A DNA stretch of 64,000 nucleotides from Penaeicola halotolerans (GCF_016464625.1 NZ_JAEAGO010000001.1:558001-622000), one strand, 5' to 3'; counted from the stretch's first letter, positions 35,390 through 43,526 are shown. The notes: a model not told the origin generated them from the letters alone. Numbers and translations are program-made.

Positions 35390-35464
35390 CTGCCTGCAAT
35401 AGCATTGGTAGGGTTTGTATTTTTTGATTGTAGTACAAACCCATTGGAGAAGGATTGCAGGCAG
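35390..35464. repeat. Large two-part hairpin
   Basis: Perfect outer stem: CTGCCTGCAAT (35390-35400) with ATTGCAGGCAG (35454-35464), 11 bases. Perfect inner stem: GGGTTTGTA (35411-35419) with TACAAACCC (35434-35442), 9 bases. Internal loops of about 10 bases on each side contain ATTGG/CATTGG. This is far more pairing than expected by chance and resembles a folded recombination site or a structured RNA. Confidence 0.7.
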
Positions 35465-35832
35465 ATTGCGGAATGACGGTGCGTTGGCTCGTGTAGTGAA
35501 GTGAAAGAGCTACTCTTGTGAGCGGTGCTGAAAGTGGCTGAGTTGAAGGAATGAGGAACGAATGACTGAAACGAAGCGACTGAAAGCACATTGGGGAAAG
35601 CAAAAAACATGACAGCCCGATCAGCCCGCAGCGACCCGCAGGCGAGCAAAAACAATAAGCAGCGGCAGACCCCCAATAAAAAATATTGTGAGTGTAGCGA
35701 ACACCTTAGAAGGGGTTTGGGGGGATGAAATAGCTGCGAGTGAGGAAGGAGAGAGTGTGTGAAGCAAAACAAGTGAACGGCAGTGAGTGAGCACCCACTG
35801 GAGCGCAAACGAACTGGTAAGTGAACGGTATA

Positions 35833-35892
35833 TGCAAGGGTGACCACCGATAAAAATCGGCATAAACTCAGGGAGTGCATTTTACCCTTGCA
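35833..35892. repeat. Second hairpin with internal stem-loop
   Basis: TGCAAGGGT (35833-35841) pairs perfectly with ACCCTTGCA (35884-35892). Within it CCGAT (35847-35851) pairs with ATCGG (35856-35860) around AAAA. The CAAGGG/CCCTTG stem is shared with structured element copy 2. Confidence 0.6.
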
Positions 35893-35950
35893 GATATGTT
35901 TTTGCGGAACAAAACGGAACGACTGACGAACACCGCTTTACCTGCGTTGG

Positions 35951-36104
35951 GGGGTGCGTTGGGAAAAGCAAGTGTGGCACGGTATGGAATGCAGCGTAGC
36001 GGAATGGAATAACGGGCTACTCTTGCTGTGCGGTGCTGGAAGTGGGTGAATGAAGAGAGTGAGGCACGAACGAGCGAAATGAACCTACTGGAAGCATTTG
36101 GGTG
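35951..36104. repeat. Long direct repeat, copy A
   Basis: About 150 bases nearly identical to 38041-38194. Over the 144 bases from GGGAAAAGCA (35961) to the right end I count 6 mismatches. Landmarks are GTGTGGCACGG, AACGGGCTACTCTTGCTG, and GAACCTACTGGAAGCA. A diverged third copy lies at about 35506-35596. Copies A and B bracket the DoxX-arr-MarR module. Confidence 0.8.
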
Positions 36105-36163
36105 TGGGATGCATTAGTGAATGAGTGATTAATTTAGTCTTTTAATATGGATATTTTAATCTC

Positions 36164-36388
36164 CTATTCTTCTAAAAGATTAATAATTTCTGAAAGGTTA
36201 ACCCTTGACTTAGATTCGATTCTTAGGATATTGTCACAATCGTCTAAGTCAAAATTAACTTTATAATGCGGAAATCTTTTGGTCAACGAACGAATGATTT
36301 TTAGTGCGAGTTTTTCTGAATCTACGTTGGTTTTGAAGACTTCTACAAAATTGATAACCGGGCTGTTGGATAAATATTTAAAAGTCAA
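36164..36388 (-). CDS. Small HMA-like-fold hypothetical protein
   Basis: A 74-residue protein containing VEVFKTNVDSEKLALKIIRSLTKRFPHYKVNFDLDDCDNILRIES and ending SEIINLLEE. The beta-alpha-beta-beta-alpha pattern with 'EVFKTNV' and 'NFDLDDCDNILRIE' recalls small Bacteroidota proteins with a ferredoxin/heavy-metal-associated-like fold. Compared with those, the usual C-terminal 'GY.CEVL' strand seems absent, so the gene may be slightly truncated. It is the last gene of the block between repeats A and B, 60 bases from copy A. Confidence 0.5.
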   Translation of the reverse strand: MTFKYLSNSPVINFVEVFKTNVDSEKLALKIIRSLTKRFPHYKVNFDLDDCDNILRIESKSRVNLSEIINLLEE

Positions 36389-36533
36389 TTGTTTAATGGA
36401 TTTGTCTTATAAAATATTATTGAGAACATTATTTTTCTTCTTGACATTGAATATGGGTACTATTCTTCTTAAATACATAAATACCACATTGCTCTATCAA
36501 AAAAGCAATGTGGATATAGGAAAAACCTACAGA

Positions 36534-36914
36534 TTAGTTTTTCTGAACCATCGGCAAATACCTTTGTCGATTCTCTACAATCACCCAAACCAAAATTGCA
36601 AACAGGATAACAGGGAAAATAATATTATCGCCCAGTGTAAAGTGTTGAGCAAGTATCCCGACCATGATGGGTGTAATAAATACTGCTCCAAATGGACGAA
36701 AACGAGGAATAATAAATAGAAGTCCTCCTATGATTTCTGTGATGCCAAGAAGAGGCATAAGCCATGTGATTTCTTCCATTGCTCTAATCATTCGCATGGT
36801 ATCTTCTGGCATATTATCAGGAACTGGGATGTAATTAAGGAGTTTGTTAAGACCTGCATTGATAAAGACAATACCCATTAACAGGCATACCACGAATTGA
36901 ATTTTATTTTTCAT
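36534..36914 (-). CDS. DoxX-like family membrane protein
   Basis: A 126-residue integral membrane protein with four hydrophobic helices (about 6-24, 52-72, 76-96 and 100-118). The N-terminal GIVFINAGLNKLLNYIPVP and LLGITEIIGGLLFIIPRFRPFGAVFITPIMVGILAQHFTLG are typical of DoxX/DoxD-like proteins. Function in such small solitary proteins is unclear. It lies 42 bases downstream of the arr gene on the same strand, so it is probably co-transcribed with arr and the MarR gene. Confidence 0.8.
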   Translation of the reverse strand: MKNKIQFVVCLLMGIVFINAGLNKLLNYIPVPDNMPEDTMRMIRAMEEITWLMPLLGITEIIGGLLFIIPRFRPFGAVFITPIMVGILAQHFTLGDNIIFPVILFAILVWVIVENRQRYLPMVQKN

Positions 36915-36956
36915 TTTGATTGAGTTTTTACGTATTTATATTCAATGGATATAGCT

Positions 36957-37400
36957 CTATTCTATTGCACCTATTCCTTGTGCGTTTAGTTTGGCAATGC
37001 CTTCTTTCATTGCGGTAATCTGCTCTGAAGTGTGACCACTCCAAATCGTTACTTCTCCAACAACCTTTAGAGGATGTTTTGAACGAAAAGACATAGAAGG
37101 ATTCCCCTCGTATTTTTGATTGGTTAGGTTAGGATCATTTTCTATTGGGCCAGTTGGTTCAACCAAATAAATTCTTTCTTTTCCATCACCAACCGCTAAT
37201 TCTGCACCCCATACAGCTGGGTCTAATGTTGCAGTGAAATAGATGTATTTTGCATTGTCCTGTTTGCCAAAATTTGAATTGTATCCCACTTCAAGCAAGT
37301 CTCCAAGTTTTAAATCTGCTTTAGTACCATGTAAATAAACCTGGGTGAATGGGGTGTGTATAGTTGTCACACCATAAGGTATTTTATTTTTTTGAGTCAT
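36957..37400 (-). CDS. arr: NAD+--rifampin ADP-ribosyltransferase
   Basis: A 147-residue Arr-type enzyme, which inactivates rifamycins by ADP-ribosylating them with NAD+. The N-terminal half has FTQVYLHGTKADLKLGDLLEVGYNSNF (the conserved HGT near residue 24), then KYIYFTATLDPAVWGAELAVGDGKERIYLVEPTGPIENDPNLTNQKYEGNPSMSFRSKHPLKVVGEV, all closely Arr-like. The length is normal for the short Arr class. It lies 10 bases after the MarR gene, which probably controls it. Whether rifamycin is the natural substrate is not shown by sequence alone. Confidence 0.88.
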   Translation of the reverse strand: MTQKNKIPYGVTTIHTPFTQVYLHGTKADLKLGDLLEVGYNSNFGKQDNAKYIYFTATLDPAVWGAELAVGDGKERIYLVEPTGPIENDPNLTNQKYEGNPSMSFRSKHPLKVVGEVTIWSGHTSEQITAMKEGIAKLNAQGIGAIE

Positions 37401-37410
37401 ATATCTTTCT

Positions 37411-37863
37411 TTATTTTAGTTTTCCTAACGTGTCATCTGTTAATTGAAGAGCTTTGGTTAGGTATGCTTTAATTGTTTTCCTTTCTTCTGAGGTGAAAGA
37501 AGCAATCAGCTTTTCGGTTTCATCTTGAAAAGTTTGGTAGAAAGGCTTCATTAATGCCATGATTTTCTCTCTTTTGGGTACTATGAATACTTTTCGCCTA
37601 TCCACCGAATCATGTTCACGGTGTACTAAGCTTTTTTTTTCGAAACGGTCTATTAGGGCTGTAACTGACCCTGTTGTTAAACCTGTTAATTCGGCTAATT
37701 CACCGGGAGTGAGTTTTCCTTTTTGAAGGAAAAAGCCCAAATACTTGTGGTCTGTACCAGAAAATCCAGCTTTTTTAGCGATGCCTGTATGCATTTCTAT
37801 GGAGTTATAAGCGTACTTCTGGCTTAGCTTACGGATTTCCAAAACTTGCTCATCTTGTGTCAT
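37411..37863 (-). CDS. MarR family transcriptional regulator
   Basis: A 150-residue winged-helix regulator. The core is KKAGFSGTDHKYLGFFLQKGKLTPGELAELTGLTTGSVTALIDRFEKKSLVHREHDSVDRRKVFIV (about 31-95), with the recognition helix TTGSVTALIDRFEKK and the wing DSVDRRKVF. It is first in the MarR-arr-DoxX group. An inverted repeat of MarR-box type (TATCTT-N7-AAGATA) lies 19-37 bases upstream of its start codon, suggesting autorepression lifted by a small-molecule ligand. Confidence 0.88.
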   Translation of the reverse strand: MTQDEQVLEIRKLSQKYAYNSIEMHTGIAKKAGFSGTDHKYLGFFLQKGKLTPGELAELTGLTTGSVTALIDRFEKKSLVHREHDSVDRRKVFIVPKREKIMALMKPFYQTFQDETEKLIASFTSEERKTIKAYLTKALQLTDDTLGKLK

Positions 37864-37865
37864 AC

Positions 37866-37900
37866 TATCTTTGCTATAAAGTATCTTGATTACAAAGATA
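37866..37900 (-). promoter_or_regulatory. Probable MarR operator upstream of the MarR-arr-DoxX genes
   Basis: TATCTT (37882-37887) and AAGATA (37895-37900) form an inverted repeat with a 7-base spacer, the usual size of a MarR site. A third half-site TATCTTTG (37866-37873) pairs with CAAAGATA (37893-37900). The site sits just upstream of the MarR start codon at 37863. Confidence 0.5.
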
Positions 37901-38040
37901 AATAATTGATTTGAATTTGCAAAGTGCTACTACAAAGATTTAGAATGGGTAGTGAGATTATTTAATTGCAACGAGATACTCGAAAGACCTGAAAACACTG
38001 AATAATAAGTATCTAATATGTAGGCTTTTAAATACGCTGG

Positions 38041-38194
38041 GGTGTACTTTGGGAAAAGCAAGTGTGGCACGGTATGGAATGTAGCGCAGCGGAATGGAAT
38101 AACGGGCTACTCTTGCTGTGCGGTGCTGGAAGTGGGTGAATGAAGAGAGTGAGGAACGAACGAGCGGAATGAACCTACTGGAAGCACATGGGTG
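38041..38194. repeat. Long direct repeat, copy B
   Basis: Second copy of the repeat at 35951-36104, in the same orientation and offset by 2,090 bases. It lies between the start of the MarR gene and the end of the serine protease gene; the rest of this 351-base gap holds the MarR operator and AT-rich leader. Confidence 0.8.
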
Positions 38195-38214
38195 CGTAAG
38201 GATTGTGGGCAGGC

Positions 38215-39315
38215 TTAGTCCGATAATTTTTTATATACTAGTCCTCCGATTAAATAATCATCTCGTTTATCTGCTTCTAATTGAATGAGATACGTTCTAC
38301 TATTTGAGAGAACTGTAAAAATCAGGACATTATTTTTTGCCTTCCTAATTTCTCCGATTTGAGGATTCTCAAGACTGTTAGAGATTCCTTGAACAAAGCC
38401 TTTCAGATCAAATGATTCACGAAAAGATTTGTAAAAAACTTGCTCCATGAATTTATCAGTGACTTTATTTGAAGTAATTGCGTCCATAAAAAGGTTTGCT
38501 TTTTTACCAATTTGTGTATCTGGAAAACCCCAATTTGATTCAGTCTTTTCAAATGTATATTGTACCTGAATTTTTCCTTCTATTACCTCTTCTATCCATT
38601 GAGTGTATGATGAAACCCTAGTGTAGTACTCAATAACTCCGTATTTGCCTTCCTCTACTCCAATTTGTTCATTCAGTTGGTTAGAGCTGATTCCTGAAAG
38701 AAATTGCTTTCCGTTTATTTCAATAAATGCTGGACCTCCACTGTCACCTGAGCCGCTAATTCCTTCCAAATCTGTTGAGTTGGGATTGGAAGGTTCATCA
38801 AATCTAAATTTTATCCAATAGGACGAAACACTATCTATTTTATTAGTAGCTATTCTGAATTTAGAGTCATATTGAAGTGGACCCGTTTCACCTGTACCTG
38901 AACCACCTCTTCCCATAATGGTTATTAGTTTTCCCAATTCATTTGTGTCACGGTACAATGGAATGGGTTCAATACCAATAATTTTTCTATCTAGTTTTAT
39001 AAGAGCAATATCATGTTCAAAACCTTCAAAACTTGGATGAGTGATAATTTGAGATATTTGATAAAGGCTATCAAGAATGGATATTGTTTGATTCGCATCT
39101 ACTGAATTTAAACCATGAGCTGCTGTTACAATCCAATTTGGAGCAATTAGAGTACCTTCCATTTCAACTAATCCCGTTAAGTCACGAAGCCGTAATTGAA
39201 TAGCGGCTGGGTAATCTGAAGGATTTTTGAGAAATAGATTTTCGTCCTTATCATGCCTAGTTACAATTGGTGGAAAAAAGTATAGAACAATTAATATGGT
39301 CGTTAAAAGTTTCAT
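38215..39315 (-). CDS. Trypsin-like (S1 family) serine protease, exported
   Basis: A 366-residue protein with an N-terminal signal peptide (about 1-18) and a trypsin-fold domain (about 30-245). The triad is visible: His in VTAAHG, Asp in HDIALIKLD, and Ser in SGSGDSGGPAF. A C-terminal ~110-residue extension (about 250-366) has no obvious motif and may hold a small regulatory domain. Expected to cleave proteins outside the cytoplasm. Its start codon overlaps the stop of the upstream membrane-protein gene by four bases (ATGA), so the two are coupled. Confidence 0.87.
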   Translation of the reverse strand: MKLLTTILIVLYFFPPIVTRHDKDENLFLKNPSDYPAAIQLRLRDLTGLVEMEGTLIAPNWIVTAAHGLNSVDANQTISILDSLYQISQIITHPSFEGFEHDIALIKLDRKIIGIEPIPLYRDTNELGKLITIMGRGGSGTGETGPLQYDSKFRIATNKIDSVSSYWIKFRFDEPSNPNSTDLEGISGSGDSGGPAFIEINGKQFLSGISSNQLNEQIGVEEGKYGVIEYYTRVSSYTQWIEEVIEGKIQVQYTFEKTESNWGFPDTQIGKKANLFMDAITSNKVTDKFMEQVFYKSFRESFDLKGFVQGISNSLENPQIGEIRKAKNNVLIFTVLSNSRTYLIQLEADKRDDYLIGGLVYKKLSD

Positions 39316-39944
39316 TGGTAATTTGACATTATTTTTGATGAACCTGTTAATGCTTTAGCTATCATAATCCACTGAATAACATTTATGGTAATGGCTACCT
39401 TTATAAGCAAATTAAAACCTGAACCCAAACAGAAAAAAAAATAGGAAACAGGAACCAGTGCGATTACCCACATAGTTTGTTTTAAATTAATTTGATTCCA
39501 TTGGCGTGTTTCTATGTGCTCAATAACGCTACGTTCCTTCACTACATACCAAACAGTTAAAGCAAAGAAGAATAAAAAAGGAATAGTAAGCCAAACAACC
39601 GCCATATTAATGCCCCATGCACCAAACGTTATTGTTGAACCGCTATCAATGGAGGAAATGGACGTTCCGAAAAGTAATGCAAAATGCCATATCAGCAGCA
39701 TTACATAGAACACTCCCCTGGCTCTTCCTCGCCCTTCTAAATAAAATAAGATTATTGAGTAAATAATTACTACAATAGGAAACCAGAAATCACCTGAAAA
39801 CCCTTTTCCTGAAAACCCAAATACTGCCCATTCTGAAATTTCAGGTTTGTAAAACAAGCGCATTGAGGTTGTCCAAAAAAAGGCCGTTGTTATGATTGTC
39901 CAAATCATAACGAAAGACCTTAATTTATTTATGTTTGACTTCAT
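39312..39944 (-). CDS. Membrane protein with about six helices
   Basis: A 210-residue hydrophobic protein with predicted helices near 10-28, 52-72, 78-95, 108-132, 155-172 and 178-198. I do not recognise the family. It precedes the trypsin-like protease gene with a four-base ATGA overlap and follows the beta-lactamase-fold gene by eight bases, suggesting one transcription unit. The coupling hints that it and the protease work together, but this is inference. Confidence 0.65.
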   Translation of the reverse strand: MKSNINKLRSFVMIWTIITTAFFWTTSMRLFYKPEISEWAVFGFSGKGFSGDFWFPIVVIIYSIILFYLEGRGRARGVFYVMLLIWHFALLFGTSISSIDSGSTITFGAWGINMAVVWLTIPFLFFFALTVWYVVKERSVIEHIETRQWNQINLKQTMWVIALVPVSYFFFCLGSGFNLLIKVAITINVIQWIMIAKALTGSSKIMSNYQ

Positions 39945-39952
39945 CCCAATTA

Positions 39953-41068
39953 TCAGTTTATAAACAACTCTGCGATTTTAAACACAAAGAATTGGTCGAA
40001 ATTTGTACTTAAATTACAGGTTATAGCAATGACCAATTCTTGATCTGGATAAATTAGAAGAAAAGAACGGCCACCTATTGAGCTGCCTCCATGATGGACG
40101 TATGTTCTTCCTTTATCATCGGTATCGATTCTCCATCCTATTCCGTAGTTAGTCTTATCTCCATTCGAAAGTGTATTTGGAGTCCATAACTTTTGCCGTG
40201 TAGCTTCAGAAAGAAAATTATTACCTAATAGGTTTTGTCCTAAAATGGCCAAGTCTAAAGAAGTGGAAAGATAACCTCCTCCTGCCCATTTGTTAGAATT
40301 GTCAACATAATATCCGTTTACAATTTCTCCGTTTGATTCGTCATAGAAAGAGGATCTATTTGCTATGATTGGTTTGTTTTCATCTGGGACTGTATTCATC
40401 ATACCTAAAGGTGTTAGAATGCTATCCTGCATGTACTCTAAATATGGCTTTCCCGTAATGCCTTCAATCACACCACTCAATAACACATAGCCATAGGTTG
40501 TGTAGCTAAATTTAGTACCAGGTTTGTATAGGAGTGAATCATTTTTGAACACATTGATGCTTTCTTCAACAGATTTGAAATTCGTTCTACTAAGAAATTC
40601 TCCGTTTCTGTAATTGTAATCTCTGATTCCTGCGGTGTGGTATACAAGGTTGCCAATAGAGATTGGCCATTTGTTTTCAGGGAAATAGGAGACGTATCGT
40701 TGAATGGGATCATCTAAACTCATACGTTTATTCTCCAAAAGTTTGCTAATTGCTATACCTGTCAAGGTTTTAGATATACTACCAATGCGAAATTTGGTAT
40801 TCAATTTGATAGGTACTTTTTTTTCCAAATCAGCGTATCCAAAACCTTGCGCCCAAATTATTTCTTCTTTTGTTGCTACCGTAATTGAGAGGCCGGGTAT
40901 TTTTTTCTGACTCATTAATTCAGCTATGACCTTCTTGCTTTTCTCAATATGAGTAGAATAATCATTTTGAGCAAAGATGGTGTCTGTTTGGTTTATCTGA
41001 CCAAAAGAATACTGATAGGACAGAAATGCCCATAAAAAAACAATTATTTGATGGCTTATTTTACCCAT
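39953..41068 (-). CDS. Beta-lactamase-fold serine hydrolase (class C/AmpC-like)
   Basis: A 371-residue exported protein: signal peptide (about 1-23), then the serine beta-lactamase/penicillin-binding fold. The SxxK motif is in GSISKTLTG, the tyrosine motif is YTTYG (where YxN is usual), and the third motif is HHGGSSIGG (HxG in place of KTG). These are typical of the large esterase/peptidase-like 'serine hydrolase' group, not of clinical beta-lactamases. Natural substrates may be esters or D-amino-acid peptides. It starts 12 bases after the DUF4287 gene ends. Confidence 0.85.
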   Translation of the reverse strand: MGKISHQIIVFLWAFLSYQYSFGQINQTDTIFAQNDYSTHIEKSKKVIAELMSQKKIPGLSITVATKEEIIWAQGFGYADLEKKVPIKLNTKFRIGSISKTLTGIAISKLLENKRMSLDDPIQRYVSYFPENKWPISIGNLVYHTAGIRDYNYRNGEFLSRTNFKSVEESINVFKNDSLLYKPGTKFSYTTYGYVLLSGVIEGITGKPYLEYMQDSILTPLGMMNTVPDENKPIIANRSSFYDESNGEIVNGYYVDNSNKWAGGGYLSTSLDLAILGQNLLGNNFLSEATRQKLWTPNTLSNGDKTNYGIGWRIDTDDKGRTYVHHGGSSIGGRSFLLIYPDQELVIAITCNLSTNFDQFFVFKIAELFIN

Positions 41069-41080
41069 TGAATACTCTCC

Positions 41081-41638
41081 TTATCCAGCTTTTTCGTAGG
41101 CTATATGTAGCCAATCCAATACTTCTTTATCAACTTCTTCAACACTTGAAATACAAATCTTATGAGTACACATAGCATTGGGTTTTTCTGCCTCTAATTT
41201 ATCGGAAGCAGCAAAACCTTTCAGATTTAACCCTATTTCAAAACGGGTTTTCGTGGCAGGATTGAGAATTGCAAACTGCTTTTTCCTTCGCAAACTGACA
41301 TATGAATTTTTAGGAGAAACTTCAATGTCTTTACCAAAGGATTTGATTTTTGACATTAATTCTTGGTAAATGGGTTTGAAATGCTCTTTGCCCTGATATT
41401 GTTTTGTTATTAAGTCGCTTGGGCTATCTGCTGAATCAGCATCAGACTCTTTCGCTTTATGAGCAATCAGATTTGCAAATCCATGTGTTAAACCGTGTGT
41501 TTTCTTTAAGAAATTAACAGCTTCACCATGTTTTGAAAAGCTTTGAGATCTGACTATTTCTACCCAATCTTCTAAAGATGTGCCTGTATTTTTATACAGG
41601 TTTTCAATCATTGTTTGTGTTGCTTGATCCATATCCAA
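41081..41638 (-). CDS. DUF4287 / DUF5655 domain protein
   Basis: A 185-residue protein with an N-terminal DUF4287 segment (about 5-65: IENLYKNTGTSLEDWVEIVRSQSFSKHGEAVNFLKKTHGLTHGFANLIAHKA) and a C-terminal DUF5655 domain (about 80-183: FKPIYQELMSKIKSFGKDIEVSPKNSYVSLRRKKQFAIL). Both are small domains of unknown function that are often fused. It sits between the DUF1761 gene (13 bases) and the serine hydrolase gene (12 bases) in a tightly packed minus-strand group. Confidence 0.82.
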   Translation of the reverse strand: MDMDQATQTMIENLYKNTGTSLEDWVEIVRSQSFSKHGEAVNFLKKTHGLTHGFANLIAHKAKESDADSADSPSDLITKQYQGKEHFKPIYQELMSKIKSFGKDIEVSPKNSYVSLRRKKQFAILNPATKTRFEIGLNLKGFAASDKLEAEKPNAMCTHKICISSVEEVDKEVLDWLHIAYEKAG

Positions 41639-41651
41639 TTTTTTTAATTAC

Positions 41652-42059
41652 CTATCTCCAAACACCTAAAATGAGACCCATAACAATAAAACTTATTGTG
41701 ACATACCCTCCGTGAATCAACATGTATTTAGTTGACTTCCTTTCAAATTGACCTATTACAAATAATGCCATGGCTACCCAACCAAACCCTGCTAGGAATC
41801 CTGCAATAGCTCCCCAAGTTATTGTTGTAGCTTCATCATTAAGAAACATTGCCAGGTTAAATGCCATCACTATTGAGAATAAAAAAGTAAGGCCAAATAT
41901 TTTAGGCATATTACCTTTTTTAAGTGATTCTTCCGTAAAATTATTTTCCTTCATCCATGCCTTTCCAAATAACATTGGTGAATACCATAGTCCTCCAATC
42001 AAGAAATTGGAAAATGCAGCTGTAATAACTGCAAGCCAGTTGAGTGTTGATATATCCAT
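41652..42059 (-). CDS. DUF1761 family membrane protein
   Basis: A 135-residue protein with four hydrophobic helices (about 5-25, 52-72, 78-100 and 112-132). LIGGLWYSPMLFGKAWMKENNFTEESLKK after the first helix is the DUF1761 signature. Function unknown. It is nine bases from the DUF6265-SRPBCC gene and is probably co-transcribed with it and the downstream DUF4287 gene. Confidence 0.85.
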   Translation of the reverse strand: MDISTLNWLAVITAAFSNFLIGGLWYSPMLFGKAWMKENNFTEESLKKGNMPKIFGLTFLFSIVMAFNLAMFLNDEATTITWGAIAGFLAGFGWVAMALFVIGQFERKSTKYMLIHGGYVTISFIVMGLILGVWR

Positions 42060-42068
42060 CTTTTCAAT

Positions 42069-43526
42069 TTATTGTTCTACAAACTTCTTTAGATTGTTCA
42101 AAGTCATTTCATTACCCTGAATGAAAAATTTCAGTAAGTCCAACCAGCGTTGTTCATTTTTATAACCTACACCATAGAGCGTTACTTTGGTTGTACTGTT
42201 GCTTATTGCTGAAAACTCAACTATGCTATAAAGGTTCTTTTCTTCGCCTTTCATGAACGCAGGGAAGTTTTCGGCAACCTCTGCTTGCATGGTTATCTGT
42301 TTGTTAGGAATGTAATTCAGTATGTGAATCACAATTGTGCCTTTGTCACCAATTTTTGCTTTGGGGTCATAGTGGGATTTTATCGTTCCGTTTATCTTAA
42401 AATCCATTTCTACAATAGGAGTTACCCATTCTTTCCAAGATTCAGCAGTAGTATAAGCATTCCAAAGTTTTTCAACCGGAGCGTTAAGAGTAATTTCCTG
42501 TTTCAATATCAATTCTCCAGATTGCAATGTATCCACCTGGCTAAAAGCCTTGTCTGATTGAGATGTAGGATACCATTTGTAAGTTCTGTTTGTGAGCCAA
42601 TTGCCACTTGCATCCATTGTGAATGAAGTAGTAATATGCTCAGTTGGTTTAGTAATGCTTTGGTGCTTTGAACTTTCTGATTGGCCATTGCTATAATGAA
42701 AAACTCCTAAACTTTGTTCTATTGAGTCTGAGAGCATTTCTGATTCTGCTATACCGTAGGAACCATTTGGACTGATTTGAAATACAATTGCTTTCCTTTT
42801 TACAGCATCCCAGAATGTATTAAAATGCCAAAATTCCACTTTTTCTTCACCTTCTTGAATACCGTATAACTTTCCAGTTAAAGAGTTTCTACCTTCGTCA
42901 AACTTCCATTGAAGTTGGTATTGATTATAAGGTTCATTTTGGCTTTTGTATTTAGAATTGTCTGTAGTCCAGATACCCGAACTACTGGTGAGAATTTTCC
43001 AATTTTCCATCAATTGAGTTGGTATAGCGGCTTGTTTACTTTGTGCGCTATTAGCGGAATTGGAAATATTAACTTGATTTGTGACTTTAGATAAAATGTA
43101 TGAAAAGCCCTTTTTGCCTCCATCTGAAACAGTGACTTTTACTTGATTTTGATTTAAAGGTTGGTAAACGATTCTTTTTGGGAAGTCATGAGAAGGATTT
43201 TCAAAAACATAGGCGCTATCTGATTTCGTCAGTGAAAATGGAATACCTTTACCTTGATTCTGATTAATAACCGTTGCGGTATAAATTATTTTGTCGGAAT
43301 TTGAAGAGATTGTAAGGAACTCAGAGACTTTCATTTCTCCATTTTTTAATTGATACGAAAAACCATTAAAGCTTGAATCATCTAATTTGCTCCAATGCTC
43401 ATAGGTTTCCCGGTTTTCCATTTTCCAAGTTCCTTGAAGGAAATTTGATATGTGGATTTGAGCAAAAAGCGTATTCCCCAATAATGGGAGGAAGAATATG
43501 CTAGCTAAAAACAGTTTTCGTTTCAT
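42069..43526 (-). CDS. Fusion of DUF6265-like, middle and SRPBCC/AHSA1 domains, exported
   Basis: A 485-residue protein with a signal peptide (about 1-22). The first domain (about 25-150: LQGTWKMENRETYEHWSKLDDSSFNGFSYQLKNGE, PSHDFPKRIVY) is DUF6265-like. The second (about 170-330) has LTGKLYGIQEGEEKVEFWHFNTFWDAVKRKAIVFQI and is probably another lipocalin-like barrel. The third (about 345-485: ITLNAPVEKLWNAYTTAESWKEWVTPIVEMDFKINGTI) is SRPBCC/AHSA1-like, a hydrophobic-ligand fold usually found in the cytosol. A secreted fusion of the three is unusual. It might bind a lipid-like compound, but the role is unknown. Confidence 0.75.
   Translation of the reverse strand: MKRKLFLASIFFLPLLGNTLFAQIHISNFLQGTWKMENRETYEHWSKLDDSSFNGFSYQLKNGEMKVSEFLTISSNSDKIIYTATVINQNQGKGIPFSLTKSDSAYVFENPSHDFPKRIVYQPLNQNQVKVTVSDGGKKGFSYILSKVTNQVNISNSANSAQSKQAAIPTQLMENWKILTSSSGIWTTDNSKYKSQNEPYNQYQLQWKFDEGRNSLTGKLYGIQEGEEKVEFWHFNTFWDAVKRKAIVFQISPNGSYGIAESEMLSDSIEQSLGVFHYSNGQSESSKHQSITKPTEHITTSFTMDASGNWLTNRTYKWYPTSQSDKAFSQVDTLQSGELILKQEITLNAPVEKLWNAYTTAESWKEWVTPIVEMDFKINGTIKSHYDPKAKIGDKGTIVIHILNYIPNKQITMQAEVAENFPAFMKGEEKNLYSIVEFSAISNSTTKVTLYGVGYKNEQRWLDLLKFFIQGNEMTLNNLKKFVEQ

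Larger units (their letters stand above)
35142..36163. other. Gene-free, purine-rich region with hairpins and diverged repeats
   Basis: About 1.0 kb with a strong G/A bias on the plus strand and no credible gene. The frames that span it encode Ser/Leu/His/Phe/Pro-rich low-complexity sequence on the minus strand. It contains a large hairpin (35390-35464), a second one (35833-35892), a diverged copy of the long direct repeat (about 35506-35596), and repeat copy A (35951-36104). Confidence 0.65.

Noticed and set aside
35290-35880. 196-codon minus-strand frame in the structured region
   Set aside because: Composition is Ser/Leu/His/Phe/Pro low complexity with no domain or signal, and it runs straight through hairpins and repeats; two further frames of the same kind overlap it.
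36279-36719. 146-codon plus-strand frame overlapping the small HMA-like and DoxX genes
   Set aside because: It overlaps two better-supported minus-strand genes and shows only random hydrophobic stretches from their complements.
35951-38194. The two long direct repeats as a CRISPR array or integron attC sites
   Set aside because: Only two close copies, 2 kb apart, with genes between them rule out CRISPR. I could not find convincing attC core sites (RYYYAAC/GTTRRRY) or an integrase in the window, so the integron reading stays unproven.
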